From Scolanthus callimorphus (lineage: Eukaryota; Cnidaria; Anthozoa; Actiniaria; Edwardsiidae), in the NCBI GenBank assembly GCA_033964015.1, contig CM066914.1, positions 23,364,234-23,428,233 on the forward strand: 64,000 nt of DNA. The letters are read 5' to 3'. How positions within the stretch are numbered: position 1 is the stretch's first letter; every line of letters begins with the position of its first letter. Below the pieces are notes generated by a model. The model had not been told where the DNA came from. It made no database searches and worked only from the letters and a program-made list of their open reading frames with translations. Position numbers and translations under genes: made by a program. Shown here piece by piece: positions 1 to 11,150 of the stretch.

Positions 1-36
1 ACTCAAATGCAAGAAAACATGCGTGGACTTGACATA

Positions 37-115
37 AAAGGTTTGATTGACGAAAGCAGGAAATGTGAAGTGGGAGCTCGCAGAATAATGAAAATCGCAG
101 TAAAGCTCATAAAGT
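37..115. repeat. Dispersed repeat fragment
   Basis: The stretch around 'aaaggtttgattgacg' through the 'agctcgcag' motif resembles 14877-14970 in the same orientation, with scattered mismatches. No ORF or terminal structure is visible. It is probably a fragment of an old interspersed repeat. Confidence 0.5.
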
Positions 116-304
116 TACATTTTTTAGTTTCGCATTAGTTTCGCACTGCTTATTCTGATCATGATAAACTGAAAACTTTTGATGACTTTCGCATAGAAAA
201 TCAATGAACATGCAGTGATCATATAAATAATCTGATTTACAGTTATTTATTATACAAACTATAATAGTGTTTATCAGGATTTCGGCCACTGAGAAATATC
301 GTAA

Positions 305-790
305 TTCCTCGCTCCGCCCTTGCCTCACTTCACCTCACCTCACCTTCAACTCCCACTTCGCCTTAACCTCAGCTTCCTTCCACCTCACTTCCACGTCATC
401 TGCTCCACATCTCAACGTCATCTACACAACGCTCCGCCCTTACCTCACCTCACCTCACCTCACCTCACCTCACCTCACCTCACCTCACCTCACCTCACCT
501 CACCTCACCTCACCTCACCTCACCTCACCTCACCTCACCTCACCTCACCTTGAACTCCTAACTCCTACTTCACCTTCACCTCACCTTCCCTTCCACCTCA
601 CTTCCACGTCATTTGCTCCCAACCTCAGCGCCATCTACACAACGCTCCGCCCTTAATTCACCTCACTTCACCTTCAACTCCCCCTTCACCTTAACCTCAG
701 CTTCCCTTCCACGTCATCTGATCCCCCTCAGCGTCATCTTCACCTCGTCTCTACCGCGACTTCACCTCCACCCTGTCCACAGATCCTCTA
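305..790. repeat. CACCT pentanucleotide array in a degenerate tandem repeat
   Basis: A nearly pure CACCT array of about 22 units fills roughly 442-550. It sits inside a longer degenerate repeat in which 'aacgctccgccctta' recurs near 428 and 638, followed each time by CT-rich sequence. Open frames here encode only Ser/Pro/His/Leu repeats and are by-products of the array. Confidence 0.9.
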
Positions 791-972
791 GTTTTACTGA
801 TCAGCAGTTTTGTTTTGATTTACGTGAACGAATTTTTTGAAAGTTTGAAACTATTTTTAGTGACAACAAAATCATCACAACCTTAGTGTCATTCAAGCCG
901 ATACAAAACTGTGTCGCGACTTCAACTATTGCCGCTATTGTTGGAATAGTCCCCTTGATCTTTAGCCATACT

Positions 973-1958
973 TTAATTCCTTCCGTGTAATACGATTTTC
1001 TGAGGCATGTTGTTAAAAGGGGCAATATGCTGGTTACCGTGGCAACTGAGCTTGCGGAGCAGGCGTAGTAGCTCTCTCCTTAGTTCTCGGTTTCCGGCAG
1101 CATAAATGAAGGGTTGATCATGCTCGCCGTGTGTATTATGAATGTGCTTGTTACATACACTTGCCTTGGTAGGGCTAGACCTTTCCTGGCAATATCTATG
1201 ATGTAGATGATTATCAGTGGGACCCAGCAGCAAAAGAAGCCCACACACACTGCAGCCATGTTCTTTGTGATCTTGATTTCCTTGCGGCGAACTCGCTGCT
1301 TCACAGCGTTCTCTGGAGTGACAGCAAACGTTTTGTTTATCGAACGTACTTTCTTGTAAATAAATGCATAACATATAGGGACGGTGAAAAGGTAAGATGC
1401 AGACGAAGTTCCATAGATAATAACGGAGTAAAACTTGCTGAAATCCTTGTTATACGTACATGTTGCTCTTCCATTGTGAAACCTATAGCCGTTGCTTATT
1501 GCTGGAGGTATCGTCAAGGCAAACGCTATCGTCCATGCTATAAAAATATACAACTGTGCTTTGCGTTTTGTGAAGTAGATCTTGTATACTTGCGGCGGTT
1601 TGGCGACATTGATGTAGCGGCTAACGGCAATCAACACCATTATTTCCTGAGAAACGATTATAAGCATAGCATTTAGCTGGCCAACAAGATTACACAAAGT
1701 TTTTGTGAACTGCCATTCTCCTTTGATTAAAGTTATGAGCGTGAGTGGCATACCAAAGGCTGCTGAAAGTATGTCGGTCAAGGCAAGGGCGACTACAAAC
1801 ATGTTGAGTACTGAGCGAAGACGTGCGCAGGAGATCGCTGCCACAGCGATCGCGCTATTGCTTGTGAATGTTATAAATATCATCGCGCCCATGAGAGTGG
1901 CTTCTACTGCTGCCTCTGCTACGGTTCTTTGTGCTAGTTGCTCAGCTGTCCTGTTCAT
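973..1958 (-). CDS. Class A (rhodopsin-like) G protein-coupled receptor, one-base frameshift at TM7
   Basis: A seven-helix receptor at the plasma membrane; the ligand cannot be told from sequence. The hydrophobic segments follow the class A plan. TM1 has its Asn in 'TSNSAIAV', TM2 has 'LALTD', a Cys precedes TM3 ('TLCNLVGQ') and pairs with ECL2 'ATCTYN', TM3 ends in 'SRY' instead of DRY, and TM6 has 'CCWVP'. The main frame runs through 'INP' and then leaves the family pattern, stopping at 1080. One extra base near 1108-1113, at a C run on the coding strand, gives NPFIY, a helix-8 'NRELRREL' and a tail ending at 973, or 329 codons including stop. The ATG at 1958 ('MNRTAEQ', with an N-glycosylation site) is preferred over 1991. 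The upstream ATG overlaps a good acceptor ('gttacag', exon start about 1982), so a 5'UTR intron is likely. The SRY variant resembles melatonin- or amine-receptor-like expansions in cnidarians, but the subfamily is uncertain. Confidence 0.85.
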
Positions 1959-1991
1959 CCCAGCATCAATCAGGTAGCAGATCTGTAACAT

Positions 1992-2960
1992 AATGTAGTA
2001 AATAAACCATCTCGTTTAAGGATCTTATTTTATTGTTTTCTTTGTGTTTGTTTGCTTGTTTACTGTTGTCTGTATTATCTATCGTGTTTGTATCGCGCGC
2101 TTGTGTATTACGCGATTTTGTAACGGTTTTTAGTCGCCCTCAGGAAGGACCGAAATAAAGGTCCGAAACTGTGGTATAATTTCTGTAATTTTGCGTTTCT
2201 GTTTGGTTTCCCATTCCTTGTCTTTGCTTGTTTAGGGACACATTATCTAGCCGGGTGGAGTTCGACTATTGTGATGGAAGAGTGAGCCATAAGTCTTGCC
2301 TTATGCCATTTTTTAATGCTGCCGATTTTAATGCTGACAAATGGTAATGGAATCGCTGAGACGATTTATGTCACGCAACACGAGTCACATGTATTTTGAG
2401 CGCTCCGTATTTCGCTTATTAATGCTCGTAACCATGAGGAAAAGGATAACAGACAACAACCATTTGTGGGGAAAGGGGTTGAGAATGAAGCACTCCTACC
2501 CAGCAGGTCAATGCACTAACTAGATACTGGTCTAGCTAAAATGAGGGGCTGACCTCTCCAAGGGGATACATTGCCCCTCCCTCTCCAGGGCTGCAAACAC
2601 AATACCCTGGAAAGGGGGCTACCCCCCCAAGGGCTGCAAACACAATTCCCATGCAGGAAAATTGGCTGCTTCTGATTGGCTATTGAATTCGATAACATAG
2701 GACCTTTGATCAAAACAAACAATGTCCCCTTTTATAAATGTACATCACACAGTCGGCACGTGCCAACTCATGGTTTCTCTCATTAACTATAATTTATGAC
2801 ATAAATTGGTCTATTTACTCAGTTCTACCGAATGATTCTTCTAAGAAATTATACAAGTAGTAGCTGTAAAAACAATTGAAATCCCAAAGAATAAGTAATA
2901 AAATAATGATAATTAAGGGTTATTATTACTGTAATAATAAGTCTTGGAAAGGCCGTTGAT
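1992..2960. other. 5' flank of the GPCR, no gene seen
   Basis: AT-rich sequence that should hold the receptor's promoter and first noncoding exon; neither can be placed with confidence. Near 2580-2650 there is a short duplicated motif ('agggctgcaaacacaa' twice) in G/C-run-rich sequence. No coding signal is supported. Confidence 0.5.
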
Positions 2961-3360
2961 CCCGGGGGGTGGGGGGGGACTCCCCATATTGGAATGCTAG
3001 GGGTGACCGTCGTATTTTTTAGGGGTTTAAATCGGCGATCTGGTATTTTTTAGGGGTTCGAAAATAAAAAACGGAAGAGAAACTAGGTATTTTTTGCAAA
3101 TAAGGTACATAGTTCCAAAATATTTAAAGAATTATAGTGTATTTGAAACTCGAGAGGATACATTTGATGTATATCAAATAAATGGCCAGAATAAAATTTA
3201 ATCTGTCAAAATTGTTGGTATTTTTTAGGGTATTTTCAGACTGAGGGGTATTTTTTAAGGTGGAAATGTTTTCTGACCAGGTATTTTTTAGGGTCGAAAT
3301 TCGAGTTTCCCGACGTCACCCCTAGCATTTTGACCTTAGAGTCCCCCCCCCCCCCCCCCG
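2961..3360. repeat. 400-bp inverted-repeat (MITE-like) element with 10-bp target duplication
   Basis: The ends are inverted copies: G-run + 'gactc' ... 'atgctaggggtgac' on the left, and its complement ending in 'gagtc' + C-run on the right. The interior repeats 'gtattttttaggg'. The element is flanked by GGCCGTTGAT at 2951-2960 and 3361-3370, a direct 10-bp target-site duplication. There is no ORF, so it is non-autonomous. A diverged relative lies at 45581-45984. Confidence 0.8.
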
Positions 3361-5147
3361 GGCCGTTGATACTTCCACTAGCACTATTTGCACTTCCACT
3401 TCCACTATTTGCATCTATCTTGGCGGTATTAGTTGCTAGGTATTCTTGGTAGCGCAGAGCATCAACAGGAGCACCTAAAGCGCATTTTACCTAGATTAAG
3501 CGATTACTTTTTCGTTGCTGTCGGTATTGAGGTAACATCATAAACGTCTTGAGTTTATGCGCCTTGTCCAGTGTCATGCACACGATATTTGTCATCGCAT
3601 CCAAGAGTGCGTTAGTGCGCAGATCTCAGTCCCTTGTTCTGATTGCGTCTTTTTGATGTCCAATACAGTAAAGATCACGAGTGCAAGCATCGACAGACAA
3701 ACAGACAGAATACTTTATTTAAACACGGTTAAAATCATTCAGCTATTCAGACGTGTGCACTTGAAATATAAATTGTTCAATATCCCTCCTACTTCCTCAT
3801 TAGCATTAGATATGGATAGAACCCTGAAGAGCAAGCTCGAGAGGGAGACCTAATGAGTCAGCAAGAGGGAGGGCGGGTGGGGTGAACTCCACTGGATCCG
3901 CCATCCGACTGCTAAATTCTACCAAAGTCATTATGCACATCCAGGTAGATGAGATGCGCACTCGCCGCAGTAGAACAGTGCACATATCCTTAGCCTTAGA
4001 TTCGCCACCGAACTGCTCAATTCGAGTGTAGACGCCAAGTGACAACTGAATAAATTATTCAAATGCCAATGCGTCATTATGAGGGATCATGAATATTCAA
4101 CAACTTTGCATAGTAGGGATTTCACGGCTGGCAATAAAGGTGTTGCATGGGCAAAACAATTATCAGCCGTCCAAATATAGCTCTTTTGGTCGGGAATAGA
4201 AAATAGGAAACATATGCGTATTTTCGATGGAATACTTTGGTTCAATTTTCTTTTTCTTGCATTGCCTACTATAATGCTTTCCGTTCCAAAGTTTCATTTT
4301 CCATTTTTATAGGTGCTAATTATTGTCTAGTTTGGACGGCTGCAATCTAAAAAAATTGCAAGAAAGACAACAACATTAATAAAAATCGTTTTGATGAAGC
4401 CAGCGAAGTGATTATTGTGTATTGAAATGCCAACGCCAATCCCATGAAAACTTGTGTAAGCAAACTATTCTGCTTTACGTACTTAACTCTACACTTATAT
4501 TTTGTGTCTATAATCAAACTTCGCAAACTAAAAGTGTAAAGATAGGGATGGCAACCCTCGGACTTAAGAAATCGAGAGAAAATCCACGAGATCTTAAACG
4601 AAATACAAAAGGTTATGTGAGAAAAATTCAAGAAAGAAACTGGGAGAAAAACAGAACATTTTCCTGGAGACGTGTAGTGGTGCATCTGAAAATCAGACAC
4701 TCGCCGCGAAAGCGGGAAAAGTGAAGTAAACTTTCGTCATGACAACTGCAAACTTGGACAAAGCATTGCTTACGACATTTTCTCTAACATTTTTGAGTCG
4801 GAGTTAAAGAATTTTAGTACCATATTCTTTAATCACGACATATAGATCTATAAGTTTGAGTCGCAAGAGAAGCAACAACATATATTCGAGTGTGGCCGTT
4901 GCCGTTAAGTAACTGCAGGAGTAACTGTAAAATAGTTCAATTAAGATCAAGAATAAATATTTTTAGATACTTGGGAAACTTTTTAAATAAACGTTTTTAT
5001 CAACCATGTTGTTTTCCTTGTTAAGATTGAGTTGAAATGCAACCAAAAGATGACTGACTTTGCGCAGCCTCGTTTTCATGCAGGAAGATTTTACTCGGCA
5101 ACGGCACATAAAACTCCTAAATTTCAGCACTTTCCCGTACTAAGATG
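3361..5147. other. Intergenic, no supported gene
   Basis: Only short open frames without recognisable domains, signal peptides or splice-linked continuation. No RNA gene was seen. Confidence 0.5.
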
Positions 5148-5310
5148 TTTTAGCGGAGCTCCCGCGGGCGCCGAAGGCGCCCGCGAGCGGAGCCCCATAG
5201 CTACATGCAGGAGGAGAAGGAAAAAACAAAAGTGTATATGCATCAAACGATTCTGTCATGGACTTCCGGTTTGTGCGTCCGTCCGTCCGTCCGTCCGTCC
5301 GTTCGTCCGG
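5148..5310. repeat. GC-rich palindrome and CCGT tandem repeat at left edge of the satellite
   Basis: A compact palindrome is centred near 5173 ('gcgggcgccgaaggcgcccgc'-type arms flanked by 'agcggagc'). It is followed by about seven 'ccgt' units at 5278-5306. The 'agcggagctcccg' motif recurs inverted at about 7806-7821, so these may be the two ends of one element of about 2.7 kb. Confidence 0.55.
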
Positions 5311-5335
5311 CGTAACACAGGCAACCCAAACGTAA

Positions 5336-6420
5336 GCTAACGAGAAAGGGTATATATCTTAGGAAGGGATGAACCTCAGACAACCAAACTTGGGTCAAAA
5401 TATCAAAGTGGCACGGGGGGTGCAACTGTGTGATCACGTGGTATGACGTCATCGATGACGTCATCAATGAATAAAGGTCTATATCTTTGGAAGGCATGAA
5501 CCTCAGACAACCAAACTTGGGTAAAGTTGTCTAAGCGGCAAGGGGGGTGTAATTGCTTGGTCACGTGGCATGACGTAATCGATGACGTCATCAAATGAGA
5601 AAAGGTCTATATCTTTGGAAGGGATGAACCTCAGACAACCAAACTTGGGTAAAGTTGTCTAAGTGACAAGGGGGGTGCAGCTGCGTGATCACGTGGTATG
5701 ACGTCATCGATGACGTCATCAAATGAATAATGGTCTATATCTTTGGAAGGCATGAACCTCAGTCAACCAAACTTGGGTAAAGTTGTCTTAGCGGCAAGGG
5801 GGGTGCAACTGCTTGGTCACGTGGTATGACGTCGTCGATGACGTCATCAATTGAGAAAAGGTCTATATCTTTGGAAGGGATGAACCTCAGACAACCAAAC
5901 ATGGGTAAAGTTGTCTAAGTGACAAGGGGGGTGCGATGGCGTAGTCACGTGGTATGACGTCATCGATGACGTCATCAAATGAATAATGGTCTATATCTTT
6001 GGAAGGCGTGAACCTCAGACAACCAAACTTGGGTAAAGTTGTCTAAGCGGCAATGGGGTGCAACTGCTTGGTCACGTGGTATGACGTCATCGATGACGTC
6101 ATCAATTGAGAAAAGGTCTATATCTTTGGAAGGGATGAACCTCAGACAACCAAACTTGGGTAAAGTTGTCTAAGTGACAAAGGGGGTGCGATGGCGTAGT
6201 CACGTGGTATGACGTCATCGATGACGTCATCAAACGAGAAATGGTATATATCTTTGGAAGGGTTGAACCTCAGACAACCAAACTTGGATGGAGTTGTCTA
6301 AGTGGCAAGGGGGTTGAACAGTCTAGTCACGTGGTATGACGTCATCAATGACGTCATCAAACGAGAAAAGGTATAGATCTTGGGAAGGGATGACTCTCAG
6401 ACAACCAAACTTAAGTTATT
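5336..6420. repeat. 128-bp satellite (about 9 copies) with double CRE palindrome
   Basis: The anchor 'gaacctcagacaacc' recurs near 5371, 5498, 5626, 5754, 5882, 6010, 6137 and 6265, with a diverged copy near 6392, giving a period of 127-128 bp. Each unit contains 'cacgtggtatgacgtcat' followed by 'cgatgacgtcatca', a palindrome with two TGACGTCA sites beside a CACGTG E-box. Middle units alternate between two types ('catgaacc'/'gcggcaa' and 'gggatgaacc'/'gtgacaa'), which suggests a 256-bp higher-order unit. A solitary partial unit is at about 7755-7812. Confidence 0.9.
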
Positions 6421-7068
6421 GCGTGACTTCGGCGGCAGTCTTTTCTCAAAATCAAACAACAAGATGGTTTTATTTCCAACATATGTTAATTCTGGAGGAA
6501 TGATTTTTCTAAAGTAACTTTATTTTCCTAAGTTTATTTCATCATTTTGGTTCAATGTAGAAAAAATGTTCATTTTCATTGTCAAAAGAATTGAAAAACA
6601 TAGTTTTGTTGGAGCGTTTTGCCGTGACTTGTTGTCTAAGTGCAAACTATAGCGCGGGATTTGTAAAATGTCGCCACTGGAAACTGCCCGAAATTCCGCT
6701 GAAGTACCAAAAATTATGGCCAAACTAGCATCAAATATATATCTTCTATCATTTTTGTATCTATTGCATTTCAGTTTTTCTGGAGTTCTTTACTTTTTGT
6801 AGCTTTTGTGAAGAGAAAATATCGTTCGGCGATCGAAAAAGTTGGCTACTTTGACAAAAATTATACCATTTTGAAAAGTAATTAGCAACTCTGTATAGAA
6901 GAAAATCATAGGAACCATGCTAGGAAATCATACCGTTCTTGTTTCTACGGCGTTAAAGAAGAAAGAAACAGTCTAAAATGCCTAATTGTAGCTTCGTTAA
7001 GCCTACGAACTTGCAGTCTCTCGAGTGAAGGTTTATATACAAATTTCTGAAGATATATTATTTAACAA

Positions 7069-7135
7069 GCCTTCGTGGCCGATTGGTAAGGTCTTGGGCT
7101 AGAAAACAGAAGGTACTGAGTTCAAAGCCTGCGTT
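7069..7135 (+). ncRNA. tRNA-Ser(AGA)-like decayed sequence, possible SINE head
   Basis: 'TGGCCGATTGG' fits the pol III A box, 'GAGTTCAAAGC' is close to a B box, and 'GGCTAGAAA' resembles the anticodon loop of tRNA-Ser(AGA). A T-rich stretch follows. The acceptor and anticodon stems do not pair, so this is not a working tRNA. It is more likely a tRNA pseudogene or the head of a SINE. Confidence 0.35.
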
Positions 7136-7400
7136 CTTTTTTCTTTTTCGAATTTTTTGCTTTTTCGGGTTTGAACTTTCTTTTTCGCTTCTTAAACAAT
7201 GTTACGATGTATTTCTCTTCCATTGCTTGCTTGATTCTATTTTCTGGTGGAAAATAAAATATAAATTTGTTTTACACTTCCTTGGTAACCAAGCCTCCTA
7301 GCGCATCAATTCGTGTTTCTTTAAAACGCTAATTCTCACGCGAATCTTAATATTTCGCAACAAATTTAAAGCAAATCGATAGAAAAGCATATTGTTCACA

Positions 7401-7517
7401 AAGTTAAGTATGGATTTGCATTAGGATAAAAATTGCGAAAGTTATAGCCAAAAAAACGACTTTATGCACTCGTCATTTCCTTATTTTAAATCGAAATTGC
7501 AAATCCATACTTAACTT
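7401..7517. repeat. Inverted repeat, 20-bp arms
   Basis: The arm at 7401-7420 is the exact reverse complement of 7498-7517, separated by 77 bp. It may be a terminal piece of a small element. No ORF. Confidence 0.7.
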
Positions 7518-7830
7518 TATGAAGATGCTCATGAAAAAATATATATAGCTAAAAGTATTCGAAAAACGTCTATTTGAAGTCAAATTAGTCTTTTTCTACT
7601 CCCGGTCACGTGACCATGGGCGTGGCGCGATGACGTCATCGTTGGTATTGTTGTCCTTTGATGATGTCATGGCGCAAAATTGGTCATGATTGTAAAGTTT
7701 CGCCGATTAGAGCTGTTTCAAATTTCCCTAGCAACCAAGATTCCGAACACCCTGGTAAGGGGGGTGAGATGGCGTTGTAACGTGGTATGACGTCATCGAT
7801 GACGTCATTGTAACCGGGAGCTCCGCTTTT

Positions 7831-10800
7831 AGCCAGTGGCTAAATCTATATATTAGGGCTTGACTTTCTGGACCTAAAACCGTTGAGATACTTTCTTTTG
7901 CAATTAGTGGTAGGTTGACCCTCATTTTTTCAGATTGACTGGACTATAATTCTTTTCGAGCAAACCTTCCATTCAACTTTTTTTCAAATATGGCATGTCT
8001 AGATATCAGAATTCTCTAGGACAGCATGATTACAATAACGTTTTACATTTGAAGTAAGTGAGCGGGGTCATACCTTTTTTTACTCTCGAAACGTGCTTCT
8101 CTCCAGGTCTGGATCACACTAAGTTCTCTCTTGGACGAACGTTCCGTGTGTTGAGTCTTTCAACTGCGTGAGCGACTGATATAAGTCTGAAATTTTCACC
8201 TTCGCGAAGCTCCTGACCTCGCACGATTTAAGATATCGGCGTCAAATTTTCTGTGCCGTTAGAAGATGATAACACCCAAAAAACCGTGTGAGGAAATTTT
8301 TTATTTTTTACTTGAAAAAGTTTTAATGATAAATTTTGCGGCAGCAAATGGAAAAAAATGCGACTTTCAACTTTGCGACCTTATATTTTCGTAGATATGC
8401 AAAATATCAAAAATCGCTCACACGGTTTTGCAGTTCATTTCTCCAAGATTAAAATCCGACAAAGTTTGGAATTGTGCAACAATTCGCTAATGGTCTGGAG
8501 CTTCTCAAGTAAACAAAGTAGTTTTTAGTTCGGGGTCGTTAAAATATAAATCTAAACTCTGCTAAAATGAACAACTTCATTAGATAGAACAATCTTTTAG
8601 CTTTAAAACGATATATAACTGATTATCATAGCATAAATTGCGACGCGACGAGAATTGTTTTCCGTCAGCACGTCTTTTTCCCTGACCGAGACCTTAAGTC
8701 TGAAATGCGAATCGCATTTGATGAAAATAACCTTTTATTTTGTATCCATCTGCGTTCTACTCTTTCAGGTACTTTCCTGCAAAAAGCCTATTTGTTAAAC
8801 AAAACAGACATACTTTATATTATTCCTTGTTTCCCGTCTTCTTAATCTGTTTATCACTAATTGAACTACGATTAATATAAGACCTTACTTCTAAACGTCC
8901 TTGAGCCAAATCTCAAAAGCGCCTGCAAGGTGGATTTTGCAGCACCCCCCTATGGGAAATTGGTATTAAATTAAAAATTTGAACTATAGATGGAGCCATT
9001 TTTCCACGGGGGGGGGGGGATTCCACGGGGGGGGGGGATAAGGAAAAAAATACTGTTCACCTGCTTCAGGCAGTATTGCCTAAAAGTGCATATCTGTCGA
9101 TAGATCATTATTAGAAAAACATGCTGACCAAGTTTGAGAAAGATTTGAGAAATAGCCACGAAGTACCAAGTTGCGGAATATTCGCAGAATGAACAATCGA
9201 ACAGATTTTGGTTGTTGCAAGACTTCAAGATGTTAAATGTTAGTATATTATCAATTACCATTGTTGGTCTACTTAATTTGCCAATGAAATGAAATATTAT
9301 GAAAAGAAAACCTGCTTGGGTAAGCAGGCGAGAGTTCATTATTGACCAAATGTGGTCATAAACGCGCCACGAATAATCCACAGCATGGTTCGCCGTTTCA
9401 TGTAGCATGGTTCGACGTTACATGTTTCAACTAAGTTATATCTTTCTCCTTGATTTGAATACCCTGCTGCATGTCTGAAGGGTATAAGAAGCCGAATTCG
9501 TCATTTTCTTTAAATCTCGCCTTGTAGTGTAGAAACAAAATCAGTTTAAAGGTAGTTTTTACTGGTCATCCATGCTTGAAAAATTCATATCTCGTCAAAG
9601 GAGGAGTATAATACCCCATTCAAACCGGCGCTTAAACTAGTTTAAAGATAGTTTAATTTTAATTTTAAAAACTGGTTTAAATGCTTATCTCCTAAGAGGA
9701 GATACTAAGTGATCATTTAGCTAGTAAGAGTTTATCGCAGTAAGATAAACTTCCCGTGTTGTGAGGCGAAGAAAAACCTTGTTTAAGTAAACATGGTTTT
9801 GGTGTGAATGGGGTATAAGACAACCAAAAATGTTCAGTCGAGCACATTCGAGTGTTGTGCTTAATTTCAATTTTTTGCATTGAGTTTTGTATTGATAAAG
9901 TGGCCTTGTGCGGTAAATGTGTAAATCATTTTCCAATCCAATGATTTAAATATCAGGTCGTATTTAAAGGTTGCAGTCGCCTGAGTTACTTTTCTAAGAA
10001 TTAGCAAATCATACATAGTATCGGAATTTCATTTTCTCTCTGTTTTACACTCATCCTTAGAAATAGAAATAGAGATGTCCATTGTGGTTGAAGGAGTAGT
10101 GACAGATTTCATCAAACTTTTGTTTTCTTTTAACACCCTACGCCGGTCTTGAGGCAGTTCCTCTTGTAAATGCTATATAGGAGAAAGGTGTCTAGGGGGT
10201 TAAGGTTGAGTTGAGTCAAGCCAGACATATCGAGGTTTCCCTGACTATCAAAAAGGTGTCAAACTTGAAATTCCTTACTCGATAGCTTCTCGCAGTAACA
10301 AGAATTTACCCCAATGTATATCCTTCTGTTATTCCACAACAGTTCGTTACCACAGATGATTTCTTCAACTGTTACAGGATTAGTTTGATTGAAAAGGAAC
10401 CACACCCTAATGCACACTTCGGCAAAATTACTGGTCCGGCAAAGAGTCGCTAGGCATTCAATGTATGCATATAGTTATACATAGCTTAAGATATGTAAAT
10501 GTCAGTGAGCAGAACGCACAAGCTAATTACTCTAGCCCAGTGGCATCTTCATGTCTTTACCGCTTCGAAGTGGTCTATAGTGAGGGCAGTGAGGAGAGAA
10601 CGGAATGCAAACACTGACAATTGTATTGCATGTCTTTTAGTTCGCAATCTGATTGGATGGCACAACGAATATTAACCTGCTGGGCCAAAAGGAGCGAAGT
10701 AAACGCACAAAAGGTATGTCTGACAATACGACGAATCAGGCTTTCCACAGTAACGTTGCTCCAAATATTTCTCCTAAGACGTCCATTTCTATTATTGCGA

Positions 10801-11090
10801 TAACCTCATTGTCGTCCTCAAGAAAATATACGGTAAGTGATGTCGACTGAGACGCACTTGTGCGGCAAACCGCTTATCAACCGCTTGATCGTCACCGAAT
10901 GGCATTATGGGTCAATACAAACCGGTGTGCATACCGAATGGCATGGGTCAATACAAACCGGTGTCTTCCCGAATAAAATTTGCCCTATGGGGCTGGTCTA
11001 TACTGCCAAGCCATCAGTCTCATAATTTTCAGTAGTGACCGTGTTCTTGATTAATAAGAGCTTCTTAGAATTAAGACACAAAGACAACTG
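7831..11090. other. Intergenic, no supported gene
   Basis: No open frame has recognisable domains or plausible splice partners; the 145-codon minus frame at 8971-9408 looks like chance. Small features: twin G-runs with 'ccacggggg' at 9005-9040, and a short tandem duplication of 'gggtcaatacaaaccggtgt' at about 10908-10962. Confidence 0.5.
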
Positions 11091-11103
11091 TTTACGAACT
11101 TAT

Positions 11104-11109
11104 TTTATT
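11104..11109 (-). terminator. Polyadenylation signal of the small minicollagen gene
   Basis: AATAAA on the minus strand, about 42 bases after the stop codon at 11151. Confidence 0.6.
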
Positions 11110-11150
11110 TAAATGAGTCAAAATTATCATCGATACTTGGTATCATAAAC

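Noticed and set aside
267..656. Plus-strand Ser/Pro/His/Leu repeat protein
   Set aside because: By-product of the CACCT array.
4347..4724. Overlapping 117- and 100-codon frames on both strands
   Set aside because: No conserved motif and no splice-linked continuation.
5243..5594. Small minus-strand frames in the 5.2-6.4 kb region
   Set aside because: They follow the 128-bp satellite unit and have no start-site or codon evidence.
8971..9408. 145-codon minus-strand frame
   Set aside because: No domain, no signal peptide, and it runs into G-run repeats; consistent with chance.
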